A stretch of 64,000 nucleotides of DNA from Rhizobium sp. Leaf371 (GCF_001424045.1 NZ_LMQB01000028.1:296259-360258), one strand, 5' to 3'. Numbered from the stretch's first letter, positions 27,667-37,537 are shown. Translations and numbers: made by a program. The notes: generated by a model not told the origin, from the sequence alone.

Positions 27667-27915
27667 ATGGCGATCACCCCCCGCCGGCCCATGAGCGCCA
27701 AGGATGCAGCCGAAGCGCTGTTCAAACCCGTCAAGAAGCCGGTCGCGCCGGCCGTCGAGCGTCAGCTCGTTCCGAAGACCCGGGAGATGGTCACGCTGAA
27801 AATCGATAGCGATGTTCTCGCACACTTCCAGGCGGGCGGTCCGGGCTGGCAGGAGCGGGTCAATGCGACGCTCCGCGCAGAGATGAAGGACGCTGCAGCG
27901 AAGAACAAGGAATAG
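27667..27915 (+). CDS. BrnA-like antitoxin family protein, without a toxin partner
   Basis: An 82-residue protein. The second half ([33 protein letters not shown], quoted in parts: [11 protein letters not shown] and [14 protein letters not shown]) matches the ribbon-helix-helix end of BrnA antitoxins, which bind DNA. The N-terminal half ([20 protein letters not shown]) is basic and typical for alphaproteobacterial orphan members. No BrnT-like gene precedes it. ATG 27667 was preferred over a TTG three bases earlier; GAGGA lies eight bases upstream. It may be a solitary regulator. Confidence 0.75.
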   Translation: MAITPRRPMSAKDAAEALFKPVKKPVAPAVERQLVPKTREMVTLKIDSDVLAHFQAGGPGWQERVNATLRAEMKDAAAKNKE

Positions 27916-27962
27916 GTTCTGCAGCGGCGTGGGTCGACGGACCCCGCAGACTGGCGGGCGAG

Positions 27963-27992
27963 AGCGATCGGGAGAGGAGACGCCCGATCGCT
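27963..27992 (+). terminator. Hairpin after the BrnA-like gene
   Basis: AGCGATCGGG and CCCGATCGCT form a perfect 10-base stem with a 10-base loop, 48 bases beyond the stop and 43 bases before the ribokinase gene. No T-tract, so termination may be partial. Confidence 0.45.
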
Positions 27993-28034
27993 TGGGCGCG
28001 TCGCTGGTTGGGACGATAGGGTGAGGAGACTGAA

Positions 28035-28958
28035 GTGAAGAACGGCGTATCCATTCTCGGTATTTTCGTGGCCGACACGGCCTACCTCGCGGCCCGCATG
28101 CCGGTGATCGGCGAGACGATCCGCGGCAGCGGATTTGCCGTCGGGCCGGGCGGAAAAGGCTCCAACCAGGCAGTCGCGGCAGCGCGTGCTGGTGCTGCTG
28201 TGTCCTTCATCTCGAAGATCGGTCGCGATACTTTCGGCGATCTCGCGCAAAAAACCTATGCGGAGGCTGGCGTCACGCCGGTTCTGACCGTCATGGAGAC
28301 GGAACCGACCGGTGCGGCCTTCATCTACGTCAATGACAGCAACGGCGACAATGCGATCATCGTCTATCCCGGCGCGGCCGGCACGATCGCCGTCGAGGAT
28401 GTCGAGGCGGCGCGCGCGACGATCGAGGGTTCCACCGTTTTCGTCACCCAGTTGGAGCAGCCGGTGGCGGCCGCGCAGCGGGCGCTGGAAATCGCGCGCG
28501 GCGCCGGTGTCGTCACCCTGTTCAATCCTGCGCCGGCCGAGACCTTTCCCGACGCGCTCTATGGTTTGAGCGACTACATCATACCGAACGAAACCGAGGC
28601 GGCGGCCCTCGTCGGCTTTGGCATCGAAACGCTCGACGATGCGCGGCGCGCGGGCGACGCCTTGATGAAGCGCGGTGCGCGGGCGGCTGTGATCACGCTC
28701 GGCGGTCGCGGCGTGCTACTGCACACGTCAGCGCAGTCGGTTCACCTCCCGGTTTTCAGCGTCGGGCCCGTCATCGATACGACGGGTGCCGGCGATGCTT
28801 TCGTCGGCGGCTTCTCGGCTGCATTGTCCGTCGGGCGCGATCCCCTGGACGCCGTGCGCTTCGGCTGCGCAACGGCCGGCATCTCGGTCACTCGGCGCGG
28901 AACGGCGCCAGCGATGCCGTCTCTCGACGAGATCGAAGCTGTTCTCGCACGCGGCTGA
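28035..28958 (+). CDS. Ribokinase/PfkB-family sugar kinase
   Basis: A 307-residue PfkB-fold kinase. The N-terminal motif GPGGKGSNQAVAAARAGA, the FISKIGRDTFGD segment and the C-terminal DTTGAGDAFVGGF with the catalytic Asp are all typical of ribokinase. The middle NPAPAETFP and IIPNETEAAAL stretches also fit RbsK. It phosphorylates ribose or a related sugar. No ribose transporter is adjacent; a DeoR-family regulator begins 64 bases after its stop, so it may be linked to the glp locus or stand alone. Confidence 0.88.
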   Translation: MKNGVSILGIFVADTAYLAARMPVIGETIRGSGFAVGPGGKGSNQAVAAARAGAAVSFISKIGRDTFGDLAQKTYAEAGVTPVLTVMETEPTGAAFIYVNDSNGDNAIIVYPGAAGTIAVEDVEAARATIEGSTVFVTQLEQPVAAAQRALEIARGAGVVTLFNPAPAETFPDALYGLSDYIIPNETEAAALVGFGIETLDDARRAGDALMKRGARAAVITLGGRGVLLHTSAQSVHLPVFSVGPVIDTTGAGDAFVGGFSAALSVGRDPLDAVRFGCATAGISVTRRGTAPAMPSLDEIEAVLARG

Positions 28959-28975
28959 CGCGGCCGATTGTGCTC

Positions 28976-29010
28976 CTTTCGTTTTCTGCCTAGACTGAAG
29001 AAAACGAAAG
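28976..29010 (+). promoter_or_regulatory. Perfect inverted repeat before the DeoR/GlpR gene
   Basis: CTTTCGTTTTC (28976-28986) and GAAAACGAAAG (29000-29010) form an 11-base perfect inverted repeat with a 13-base spacer, ending one base before the AGGAGG ribosome site. The same TTTCGTTT-type sequence recurs in the glpD promoter. It is a good candidate for an autoregulatory GlpR operator. Confidence 0.65.
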
Positions 29011-29021
29011 AGGAGGAAACC

Positions 29022-29783
29022 GTGCTGCTATCATCGCGCCAGAGCGAGATCGTGTCGATTGCACGCGAGCAGGGCCGCGTTCTGGTCGAGGATCTTGCGC
29101 TCCGTTTTTCCGTGTCGCCCCAGACGATCCGAAAGGATCTGAACGACCTCTGTGACGGGCGAACGTTGAACCGCATTCATGGCGGCGCGGTCTTCCCGCG
29201 GGGCAATGAAAACGTCGAGTATGAAGAGCGTCGGTCGATGGCCGCGCTGGAGAAGCAGGCGATCGGCCGGGCCGCCGCAGCCCTCATTCCCGACAACGCC
29301 TCGCTCTTCATCAATATCGGCACGACGACCGAAACGGTGGGCGACGCGCTGGTCGACCATGCATCGCTGATGGTGATCACCAATAATATCAATGTTGCCA
29401 ATCGATTGCGGGTCTATCCACAGATCGAGGTGGTGATTGCCGGGGGCGTGGTCCGTGGTTCGGACGGCGGCATCGTCGGCGAGGCTGCGGTCGATTTCAT
29501 CCGCCAGTTCAAGGTCGATTTCGCGATCATCGGCGTTTCCGCCATTGATGAGGATGGCGCCTTGCTCGACTACGACTTTCGCGAGGTCAAAGTCGCGCAG
29601 GCCATCATCGCCAATGCACGCCACGTGATTCTGGTGTCCGATTCGTCCAAGTTCGATCGCACGGCGCCGGTCCGCATCGGCCATATCTCCCAGGTCGATA
29701 CGTTCATCACCGACCGCTGCCCCTCCGACAGCGTCCGCGCCATCTGTCGCGAGCACAAAGTCGAGCTGATGGAGACGGCTTGA
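29022..29783 (+). CDS. glpR: DeoR-family repressor, probable GlpR
   Basis: A 253-residue regulator. The DeoR helix-turn-helix is LSSRQSEIVSIAREQGRVLVEDLALRFSVS followed by QTIRKDLNDLCDGRTLNRIHGG (given in parts), and the sugar-phosphate-binding domain has NIGTTTETVGDAL, VITNNINVANRL and DYDFREVKVAQAI. The GTG at 29022 is preceded by AGGAGG; a longer frame has poor start signals. Position directly before glpD and shared TTTCG-rich sequences support control of glycerol genes by glycerol-3-phosphate. Confidence 0.85.
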   Translation: MLLSSRQSEIVSIAREQGRVLVEDLALRFSVSPQTIRKDLNDLCDGRTLNRIHGGAVFPRGNENVEYEERRSMAALEKQAIGRAAAALIPDNASLFINIGTTTETVGDALVDHASLMVITNNINVANRLRVYPQIEVVIAGGVVRGSDGGIVGEAAVDFIRQFKVDFAIIGVSAIDEDGALLDYDFREVKVAQAIIANARHVILVSDSSKFDRTAPVRIGHISQVDTFITDRCPSDSVRAICREHKVELMETA

Positions 29784-29826
29784 CGCCTTTTCCAGTCCGA
29801 AAGCATCAATTTACATTCACTTTCAT

Positions 29827-29855
29827 TTGACATTCGTTTCGATTTCGTTTTAGAT
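29827..29855 (+). promoter_or_regulatory. glpD promoter with embedded TTTCG repeats
   Basis: TTGACA (29827-29832), a 17-base spacer and TTAGAT (29850-29855) make a good sigma-70-type promoter 55 bases before the glpD start. The spacer is TTCGTTTCGATTTCGTT, tandem copies of the TTTCG element also found before glpR. A repressor bound there would block RNA polymerase directly. Confidence 0.65.
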
Positions 29856-29909
29856 GATCTTGTTTCGCAGATGCGCTCCTATGCTGCATTGCGAAAGGGG
29901 TGGAGAAGT

Positions 29910-31430
29910 ATGGCAGGGCAGGAACCATTCGATATCTTCGTCATCGGTGGCGGGATCAACGGCTGCGGCATCGCGCGTGATGCCATCGGTCGCGGATATT
30001 CGGTCGGCCTTGCCGAGATGAACGATTTCGCTTCGGGCACCTCGTCCGGTGCCACCAAGCTCATCCATGGTGGCCTGCGCTACCTCGAGCACTACGAGTT
30101 CCGGCTCGTCCGCGAATCCCTGATGGAGCGCGAAGTGCTCTGGGCCATGGCCCCGCACATCATCTGGCCGATGCGCTTCGTTTTGCCGTTCCACAAGGGC
30201 GGCATTCGTCCGGCCTGGCTCATCCGCCTCGGCCTCTTCCTCTACGACCATATCGGCGGGCGCAAGCTTCTGCCGGCGACGAAGACGCTCGACATGCGGC
30301 GCGATCCCGCGGGAAAGCCGCTGAAGCCGCTGTTCACCAAGGCCTTCGAATATTCGGACGGCTGGGTGGATGATGCCCGCCTCGTGGTGTTGAACGCCCG
30401 CGACGCCGCCAATCGTGGCGCCGAGATCCTGTCGCGCAGCCGCGTCATCTCGGCCCGCCGAGAGGGCGCGCTCTGGGCCATCGATATTCAGGACGGCAAG
30501 GGCGGCCCGGTGCGGCGCGTCACGTCCCGTATGCTGATCAACGCGGCCGGTCCCTGGGTCGATCGGGTTCTGTCCAATGCGGTCGGCAAGAATCAGGTCC
30601 ACAATGTCCGTCTCGTCCAGGGCAGCCACATCGTCATTCGCCAGAAATTCAACGATCCGAGGGCTTATTTCTTCCAGAACCCCGACGGCCGCATCATCTT
30701 CGCCATCCCCTACGAGCGCGATTTCACGCTGATCGGCACCACGGACCAGGATTTCACAGGCGACCCCAAGGATATCCGCATTACCGACGCCGAAACGGAC
30801 TATCTGTGCAAGGCGGCGAGCGAGTATTTCGCCGAGCCGGTGCGTCGCGAGGACATCGTCTGGAGCTATTCCGGTGTGCGCCCCCTGTTCGACGACGGCG
30901 CCTCGAAGGCGCAGGAAGCAACGCGCGACTACGTGCTGAAGGTCGAGGGCGAGGATGGCGCGGCGCCTTTGCTCAACGTCTTCGGCGGCAAGCTCACCAC
31001 CTATCGCCGCCTTGCCGAGCATGCACTCGAAAAGATCGGCGAGGCGATAGGCAGCAAGGGCTCGCCCTGGACGGGCAAGAGCACGCTTCCGGGTGGCGAT
31101 TTCGCGCCGACGGGGTACGAGGCCCAGGTGGCGGACCTGAAATCCCGAGCCGCCTTTCTCACCGATCGCCACGCAAGGCGGCTGGTCCGGCTCTACGGAA
31201 CGCTGGCCCGGAAGATTGTCGGGGAGGCTCCGTCGATCGAGGCGCTCGGGCGGCATTATGGCGCGGATCTCTACGAAGCCGAGGTTCGCTATCTGATCGA
31301 GCAGGAGTGGGCGCGCACGGCGGAGGATATCCTCTGGCGCCGCACGAAGCTCGGGCTGAATCTCACGAAGACCGAGGCGAGCGCGCTCGCGGACGATATG
31401 CAGGAATTGACGGCGCGCTGCGTCGCCTGA
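29910..31430 (+). CDS. glpD: Glycerol-3-phosphate dehydrogenase (FAD)
   Basis: A 506-residue membrane-associated flavoenzyme. The dinucleotide motif FVIGGGINGCGIARDAIGRG is near the N terminus, followed by the signature SSGATKLIHGGLRYLE. Later NAAGPWVD and GTTDQDF are typical GlpD landmarks. It oxidises sn-glycerol-3-phosphate to dihydroxyacetone phosphate and feeds quinone. ATG 29910 was chosen over one 39 bases upstream because AAGGGGTGGAG precedes it and the FAD motif lies close. It starts the glp operon. Confidence 0.94.
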   Translation: MAGQEPFDIFVIGGGINGCGIARDAIGRGYSVGLAEMNDFASGTSSGATKLIHGGLRYLEHYEFRLVRESLMEREVLWAMAPHIIWPMRFVLPFHKGGIRPAWLIRLGLFLYDHIGGRKLLPATKTLDMRRDPAGKPLKPLFTKAFEYSDGWVDDARLVVLNARDAANRGAEILSRSRVISARREGALWAIDIQDGKGGPVRRVTSRMLINAAGPWVDRVLSNAVGKNQVHNVRLVQGSHIVIRQKFNDPRAYFFQNPDGRIIFAIPYERDFTLIGTTDQDFTGDPKDIRITDAETDYLCKAASEYFAEPVRREDIVWSYSGVRPLFDDGASKAQEATRDYVLKVEGEDGAAPLLNVFGGKLTTYRRLAEHALEKIGEAIGSKGSPWTGKSTLPGGDFAPTGYEAQVADLKSRAAFLTDRHARRLVRLYGTLARKIVGEAPSIEALGRHYGADLYEAEVRYLIEQEWARTAEDILWRRTKLGLNLTKTEASALADDMQELTARCVA

Positions 31431-31486
31431 GGCTGCTCCAAGGAGGGAGCGTCGAAGGTGGGGAAGCGAGGGCTGGGAGGAAAGAC

Positions 31487-32569
31487 ATGCTGGAACTGAC
31501 CGATATCACCAAGGTCGTGGGAGCGGATACGCATATCCACCCGACGAACCTCGTGCTGCAGCGCGGTTCGCTGAACGTACTGCTCGGGCCGACCTTGTCC
31601 GGCAAGACCTCCCTGATGCGGTTGATGGCAGGGCTCGACAAGCCGACATCCGGCACGATCCGCTTCGATGGCAAGGACGTGACCGGCATTCGCGTGCAGG
31701 ATCGCTCGGTCGCCATGGTCTACCAGCAGTTCATCAACTATCCCGCCATGACGGTCTATGAAAACATCGCCTCGCCGATGCGGATCGCCGGCAAGGATGC
31801 GGCCACCATCGACCGCGAGGTGAAGAAGGCCGCCGAGCTGATGAAGCTTACGCCTTATCTCGGCCGCACGCCGCTCAATCTGTCCGGTGGCCAGCAGCAG
31901 CGCACGGCGCTCGCCCGGGCGATCGTCAAGAATGCGAGCCTCGTCCTTCTCGACGAGCCGCTCGCCAACCTCGATTACAAGCTGCGCGAGGAACTGCGCG
32001 AAGAACTGCCGAAAATTTTCGCAGCCTCCGGCGCCATCTTCGTCTATGCGACGACCGAGCCGGGCGAGGCACTGCTGCTCGGCGGCCATACCGCCACCAT
32101 GCACCAGGGCACGATCAGCCAGTTCGGCCCGACCATCGAGGTCTACCGCCGGCCGGCCGATCTCGTCACGGCCAAGACCTTTGCCGATCCACCGCTCAAC
32201 ACGCTGGCCGTGGTGAAATCCGGCGAAAGCTTCCTGCAGGACGGCACGCCGCTGCTGCCGGTTCCCGCCCATCTCCGGAGCATCGCCGACGGCCCGTGCA
32301 CCATCGGCTTCCACCCCTATCATCTGTCGCTGGACGCAAGCTCGCAAGCCGCGGCCGTGCTTCCGGCCCGCATCATCATCAGCGAGATCGCCGGTTCGGA
32401 AAGCTTCGTGCATGTGGAGTGCGCCGGCGCCCGGTGGGTGATGCTGGAGCCCGGCATTCGCATGATCGAGCCGGAAACGGCCGTGAACCTGATGCTCGAC
32501 ACGCGCCATCTCATGGCCTTTTCCACCGACGGACGCGCCATCGACGGCCGTCTCGACAGAGCGGCGTGA
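31487..32569 (+). CDS. glpS: Glycerol ABC transporter ATP-binding protein GlpS
   Basis: A 360-residue CUT1-type ATPase. Walker A is GPTLSGKTS, the signature LSGGQQQR, Walker B LVLLDEPLANLD, and the C-terminal third is the regulatory TOBE-type domain. The H-loop region reads FVYATTEPGEAL, so the usual switch His is replaced by Thr. It pairs with GlpT in a heterodimer. The ATG at 31487 has GGGAGG upstream. Gene order glpS-T-P-Q-U-V matches the glycerol transporter described in Rhizobium leguminosarum. Confidence 0.9.
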   Translation: MLELTDITKVVGADTHIHPTNLVLQRGSLNVLLGPTLSGKTSLMRLMAGLDKPTSGTIRFDGKDVTGIRVQDRSVAMVYQQFINYPAMTVYENIASPMRIAGKDAATIDREVKKAAELMKLTPYLGRTPLNLSGGQQQRTALARAIVKNASLVLLDEPLANLDYKLREELREELPKIFAASGAIFVYATTEPGEALLLGGHTATMHQGTISQFGPTIEVYRRPADLVTAKTFADPPLNTLAVVKSGESFLQDGTPLLPVPAHLRSIADGPCTIGFHPYHLSLDASSQAAAVLPARIIISEIAGSESFVHVECAGARWVMLEPGIRMIEPETAVNLMLDTRHLMAFSTDGRAIDGRLDRAA

Positions 32570-32579
32570 GGAGACAGAC

Positions 32580-33668
32580 ATGGCCCGCATCAGCCTCGAC
32601 CATATCCGCCACGCCTACGGCCCGAACCCGAAATCGCCGGCCGACTACTCGCTGAAGGAAGTCCATCACGACTGGGACGACGGCGGCGCCTACGCGCTGC
32701 TCGGCCCCTCCGGCTGCGGCAAGACCACGCTGCTCAACATCATTTCCGGCCTCGTCTCGCCGTCGGAAGGCCGCATCCTGTTCGATGGGCGCGACGTCAC
32801 CAATCTGCCGACGCAGGACCGCAACATCGCGCAGGTGTTCCAGTTCCCGGTGATCTACGACACGATGACCGTCTACGACAATCTGGCCTTCCCCTTGCGC
32901 AACCGCCGCGTTCCGGAACCCGAGGTCGATCGCCGGGTCAAGGAAATCCTCGAGATGATCGATCTTTCCTCCTGGGCGAAGAAGACCGCCCGCGGGCTGA
33001 CGGCCGACCAGAAGCAGAAGATCTCGCTCGGTCGCGGCCTCGTGCGCAACGATGTCAGCGCCATCCTTTTCGACGAGCCGTTGACCGTCATCGATCCGCA
33101 TATGAAGTGGGTGCTGCGCTCGCAGCTGAAGCGTCTGCACAAGCAGTTCGGCTTCACCATGGTCTATGTCACGCACGATCAGACGGAAGCACTCACCTTC
33201 GCCGACAAGGTGGTGGTGATGTATGACGGCGAGATCGTGCAGATCGGAACGCCGGCGGAGCTGTTCGAGCGGCCGCGCCACACCTTCGTCGGTTACTTCA
33301 TCGGCTCGCCGGGCATGAACGTCATTCCGGCGCGCATCGACGGCACGACCGCCGATCTCGGCGGCGGACAGGTCGCGCTGGGCTTCAGGCCCGAGATCGC
33401 GAGCGGCGCCAAGGTCGAGCTCGGCATTCGTCCGGAATTCGTGCGGCTCGGCCGCGAGGGCATGCCGGTGACGATCTCCAAGGTCGAGGATATCGGCCGC
33501 CACAAGATCGTCCGCGCGCTGTTCGCCGACCGGCCGATGGCGATCGTGCTCGGGGAAAACGGCGAGATCCCGTCGGAGCCGCGCATCACCTTCGATCCCG
33601 CAGCCGTCAATATCTATGCCGACAGCTGGCGGGTCTCCGATCCGTCAATCGCCAACGGGAGGGCCTGA
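32580..33668 (+). CDS. glpT: Glycerol ABC transporter ATP-binding protein GlpT, degenerate signature motif
   Basis: A 362-residue ATPase. Walker A is LGPSGCGKTT and Walker B AILFDEPLTVID, with the switch His kept in VTHDQTEAL. The signature motif is LTADQKQK rather than LSGGQ, so one of the two ATP sites of the GlpS-GlpT pair should be weak, as in other asymmetric ABC transporters. Ten bases separate it from glpS and three bases from glpP. Note that this glpT is not the unrelated glycerol-3-phosphate antiporter of E. coli. Confidence 0.9.
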   Translation: MARISLDHIRHAYGPNPKSPADYSLKEVHHDWDDGGAYALLGPSGCGKTTLLNIISGLVSPSEGRILFDGRDVTNLPTQDRNIAQVFQFPVIYDTMTVYDNLAFPLRNRRVPEPEVDRRVKEILEMIDLSSWAKKTARGLTADQKQKISLGRGLVRNDVSAILFDEPLTVIDPHMKWVLRSQLKRLHKQFGFTMVYVTHDQTEALTFADKVVVMYDGEIVQIGTPAELFERPRHTFVGYFIGSPGMNVIPARIDGTTADLGGGQVALGFRPEIASGAKVELGIRPEFVRLGREGMPVTISKVEDIGRHKIVRALFADRPMAIVLGENGEIPSEPRITFDPAAVNIYADSWRVSDPSIANGRA

Positions 33669-33671
33669 GCC

Positions 33672-34538
<867 letters not shown>

Positions 34539-34559
34539 TCCGGGGAGGGAGGAGAAACC

Positions 34560-35438
34560 ATGACCACCGCAATGACCGATCCGGCCATCAACGCGCCGAC
34601 CTCAACGACGGAAAGCCGCGCCGCGGCACAGTCGACGGGCATACGCCTGTCCTGGCTGGTGCCGACGCTCTACATCGTCTTCCTGCTGCTGCCGATCTAC
34701 TGGCTCGTCAATATGAGCTTCAAGACGAACATGGAGATCACCAGCACCTTTTCGCTCTATCCGCACCAGCCGACCTTGCGGAACTATGCGGTGATCTTCA
34801 CCGATCCGTCCTGGTACAAGGGCTATATCAACTCGATCATCTATGTCGTCATGAACACGGTGATCTCGGTGCTTGCGGCGCTTCCCGCAGCCTACGCCTT
34901 CTCGCGCTATCGGTTCCTTGGCGACAAGCACCTGTTCTTCTGGCTGCTCACCAACCGCATGGCGCCGCCGGCCGTTTTCGCTCTGCCGTTCTTCCAGCTC
35001 TATTCGGCCTTCGGCCTCATCGATACGCACATCGCCGTGGCGCTGGCCCATTGCCTGTTCAACGTGCCGCTCGCCGTCTGGATCCTCGAAGGCTTCATGT
35101 CCGGCGTGCCGAAGGAGATCGACGAGACCGCCTATATCGACGGTTACTCGTTCCCCCGCTTCTTCGTGAAGATCTACATTCCGCTAATCGCCTCCGGCAT
35201 CGGTGTCGCCGCGTTCTTCTGCTTCATGTTCTCCTGGGTCGAGCTTCTGATCGCCCGGACGCTGACGACGACGGACGCAAAGCCGATCGCCGCGATCATG
35301 ACGCGCACCGTGTCCGCCTCGGGCATGGACTGGGGCGTGCTGGCCGCAGCCGGCGTGCTCACCATCATCCCCGGCGCCATCGTCATCTACTTCGTCCGCA
35401 ACTACATCGCCAAGGGCTTTGCCCTCGGCCGCGTGTAA
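34560..35438 (+). CDS. glpQ: Glycerol ABC transporter permease GlpQ
   Basis: A 292-residue MalG-like permease with six predicted membrane segments (SWLVPTLYIVFLLLPIYWLV first). The EAA loop appears as KEIDETAYIDGYSFPRFFVKI. It forms the membrane channel with GlpP. It starts 21 bases after glpP and is followed after ten bases by the small membrane gene glpU. Confidence 0.9.
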   Translation: MTTAMTDPAINAPTSTTESRAAAQSTGIRLSWLVPTLYIVFLLLPIYWLVNMSFKTNMEITSTFSLYPHQPTLRNYAVIFTDPSWYKGYINSIIYVVMNTVISVLAALPAAYAFSRYRFLGDKHLFFWLLTNRMAPPAVFALPFFQLYSAFGLIDTHIAVALAHCLFNVPLAVWILEGFMSGVPKEIDETAYIDGYSFPRFFVKIYIPLIASGIGVAAFFCFMFSWVELLIARTLTTTDAKPIAAIMTRTVSASGMDWGVLAAAGVLTIIPGAIVIYFVRNYIAKGFALGRV

Positions 35439-35448
35439 GGAGACCGAC

Positions 35449-35730
35449 ATGAACTTCTCCTGGATGGCGTGGACGCTGCCGACGGTCCTGTTCTTCGTGA
35501 CGATCCTTGTGCTGCTCATCGGCATGGGCGTCTGGGAATTCCTTTCGCCCGGCGGCAATCCGCGCGTCGGCATCCTGCGCTTCGAGACGACACGGGGGGA
35601 CCGCCTCTTCGTGTCGCTGCTCGGCAGCGCCTTCATTCACCTGGCATGGCTGGGGCTCATCGGCCCCAACGTGTGGTGGGCTCTTGCCCTGTCCGTTGTC
35701 TACGCCGTCGGCGTTTTCAAGCTGGTCTGA
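35449..35730 (+). CDS. glpU: DUF2160 small membrane protein (GlpU)
   Basis: A 93-residue protein with three hydrophobic segments: about residues 8-30, 52-68 and 73-91. It starts MNFSWMAWTLPTVLFFVTIL and contains WEFLSPGGNPRVGIL, the DUF2160 pattern found inside glycerol transporter operons. It corresponds to the conserved membrane protein called glpU in the rhizobial glpSTPQUV locus; the role is not established and might be to stabilise the permease. ATG 35449 follows AAGGAGACCGAC. Confidence 0.85.
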   Translation: MNFSWMAWTLPTVLFFVTILVLLIGMGVWEFLSPGGNPRVGILRFETTRGDRLFVSLLGSAFIHLAWLGLIGPNVWWALALSVVYAVGVFKLV

Positions 35731-35815
35731 GGCACGTGAACGAGACGGGCAAGCCCAGGGGAGGTCCGGGGCGCCCGTGACAGCAATCGCAGATATCTCA
35801 AAGGGAGGACTACGC

Positions 35816-37537
35816 ATGCGACGGCACCTTTTAACATCGACGGCAGCCATGCTGCTGGCTCTGACAGGCTCCGCTTATGCGGGCATGGACGAGGCAAAGA
35901 CGTTCCTGGACGCCGAGATCGGCGATCTCTCGACGCTCTCGCGCGCCGACCAGGAAAAGGAAATGCAGTGGTTCATCGATGCGGCGAAGCCTTTCGCCGG
36001 CATGGAGATCAAGGTCGTTTCCGAAACCCTGACGACGCATGAATACGAGTCGAAGACGCTCGCCAAGGCCTTCACCGACATCACCGGCATCAAGGTCACG
36101 CACGACCTGATCGGCGAAGGGGACGTCGTCGAAAAACTGCAGACGCAGATGCAGTCCGGCGAAAACATCTACGACGCCTACGTCAACGACAGCGACCTCA
36201 TCGGCACGCATTGGCGCTACCAGCAGGTGCGCAACCTGACCGACTGGATGGCCGGCGAAGGCAAGGACGTGACGTCCCCGACGCTCGACATCAAGGACTT
36301 CATCGGCACCTCGTTCACGACCGCGCCGGACAAGAAGCTCTATCAGCTGCCGACCCAGCAGTTCGCCAACCTCTACTGGTTCCGGTACGACTGGTTCAAC
36401 GACGAGAAGAACAAGGCGGACTTCAAGGCGAAGTACGGCTACGACCTCGGCGTTCCCGTCAACTGGTCTGCATACGAGGATATCGCCGAGTTCTTCACCG
36501 GTCGCGAAATCGACGGCAAGAAAGTCTATGGCCACATGGACTACGGCAAGAAGGACCCGTCGCTCGGCTGGCGCTTCACCGATGCCTGGCTGTCCATGGC
36601 CGGCAACGGCGACAAGGGCCTGCCGAACGGTCTGCCCGTCGACGAATGGGGCATCAAGGTCAACGAGAAGTCCCAGCCGGTCGGCTCCTGCGTCGCGCGC
36701 GGCGGCGATACCAACGGCCCGGCCGCCGTCTACTCCATCGTCAAGTACCTCGACTGGTTGAAGGCCTACGCACCGCCGGAAGCCCAGGGCATGACTTTTG
36801 GCGAAGCCGGCCCGGTTCCCGCACAGGGCACCGTTGCCCAGCAGATCTTCTGGTACACGGCCTTCACCGCCGATGCCGTCAAGAAGGGCCTGCCCGTCGT
36901 CAACGAGGACGGCACGCCGAAGTGGCGCATGGCACCGTCGCCGCATGGCGTCTACTGGAAGGACGGCATGAAGCTCGGCTATCAGGACGTGGGTTCCTGG
37001 ACGCTGATGAAGTCCACGCCGGAAAAGAACGCGCAGGCCGCCTGGCTCTACGCCCAGTTCGTGACCTCGAAGACTGTGGACGTGAAGAAGAGCCATGTCG
37101 GCCTAACCTTCATCCGCGAATCGACCATCCAGGACAAGAGCTTCACGAAGCGTGCGCCCGAACTCGGCGGTCTCGTCGAATTCTATCGCTCGCCGGCCCG
37201 TGTCCAGTGGTCGCCGACCGGCACCAACGTTCCGGACTATCCGAAGCTGGCACAGCTCTGGTGGCAGGCGATCGGCGATGCCGCCGCCGGCAACAAGACG
37301 CCGCAGGAAGCGATGGACTCGCTCTGCGCCGAACAGGAAAAGGTTCTCCAGCGCCTGCAGCGTGCCGGCGTCCAGGGCGATATCGGTCCGAACCTCGCCG
37401 AGGAACACGATATCGAATACTGGAACAAGGATGCGGCAGAAAAGGGCAACCTTGCACCGCAGCTGAAGATCGAGAACGAAAAGGAAAAGCCGATCACGGT
37501 CAACTATGACGAGCTCGTCAAGAGCTGGCAGAAGTAG
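35816..37537 (+). CDS. glpV: Glycerol ABC transporter substrate-binding protein GlpV
   Basis: A 573-residue exported protein, long for a binding protein. Signal peptide about residues 1-22 (RRHLLTSTAAMLLALTGSAYA). The mature part contains SETLTTHEYESKTLAKAF, an YDAYVNDSDLIGTHW loop and LYQLPTQQFANLYWFRYDWF. An extended C-terminal region (residues about 480-570) with many lysines and glutamates is typical of this glycerol-specific group. ATG 35816 follows AGGGAGGA; an intact frame upstream overlaps glpU and is not used. A GC hairpin follows the stop. Confidence 0.9.
   Translation: MRRHLLTSTAAMLLALTGSAYAGMDEAKTFLDAEIGDLSTLSRADQEKEMQWFIDAAKPFAGMEIKVVSETLTTHEYESKTLAKAFTDITGIKVTHDLIGEGDVVEKLQTQMQSGENIYDAYVNDSDLIGTHWRYQQVRNLTDWMAGEGKDVTSPTLDIKDFIGTSFTTAPDKKLYQLPTQQFANLYWFRYDWFNDEKNKADFKAKYGYDLGVPVNWSAYEDIAEFFTGREIDGKKVYGHMDYGKKDPSLGWRFTDAWLSMAGNGDKGLPNGLPVDEWGIKVNEKSQPVGSCVARGGDTNGPAAVYSIVKYLDWLKAYAPPEAQGMTFGEAGPVPAQGTVAQQIFWYTAFTADAVKKGLPVVNEDGTPKWRMAPSPHGVYWKDGMKLGYQDVGSWTLMKSTPEKNAQAAWLYAQFVTSKTVDVKKSHVGLTFIRESTIQDKSFTKRAPELGGLVEFYRSPARVQWSPTGTNVPDYPKLAQLWWQAIGDAAAGNKTPQEAMDSLCAEQEKVLQRLQRAGVQGDIGPNLAEEHDIEYWNKDAAEKGNLAPQLKIENEKEKPITVNYDELVKSWQK

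Noticed and set aside
29850..31256. 468-codon frame opposite glpD
   Set aside because: Covers a highly recognisable GlpD; no family features on the opposite strand.
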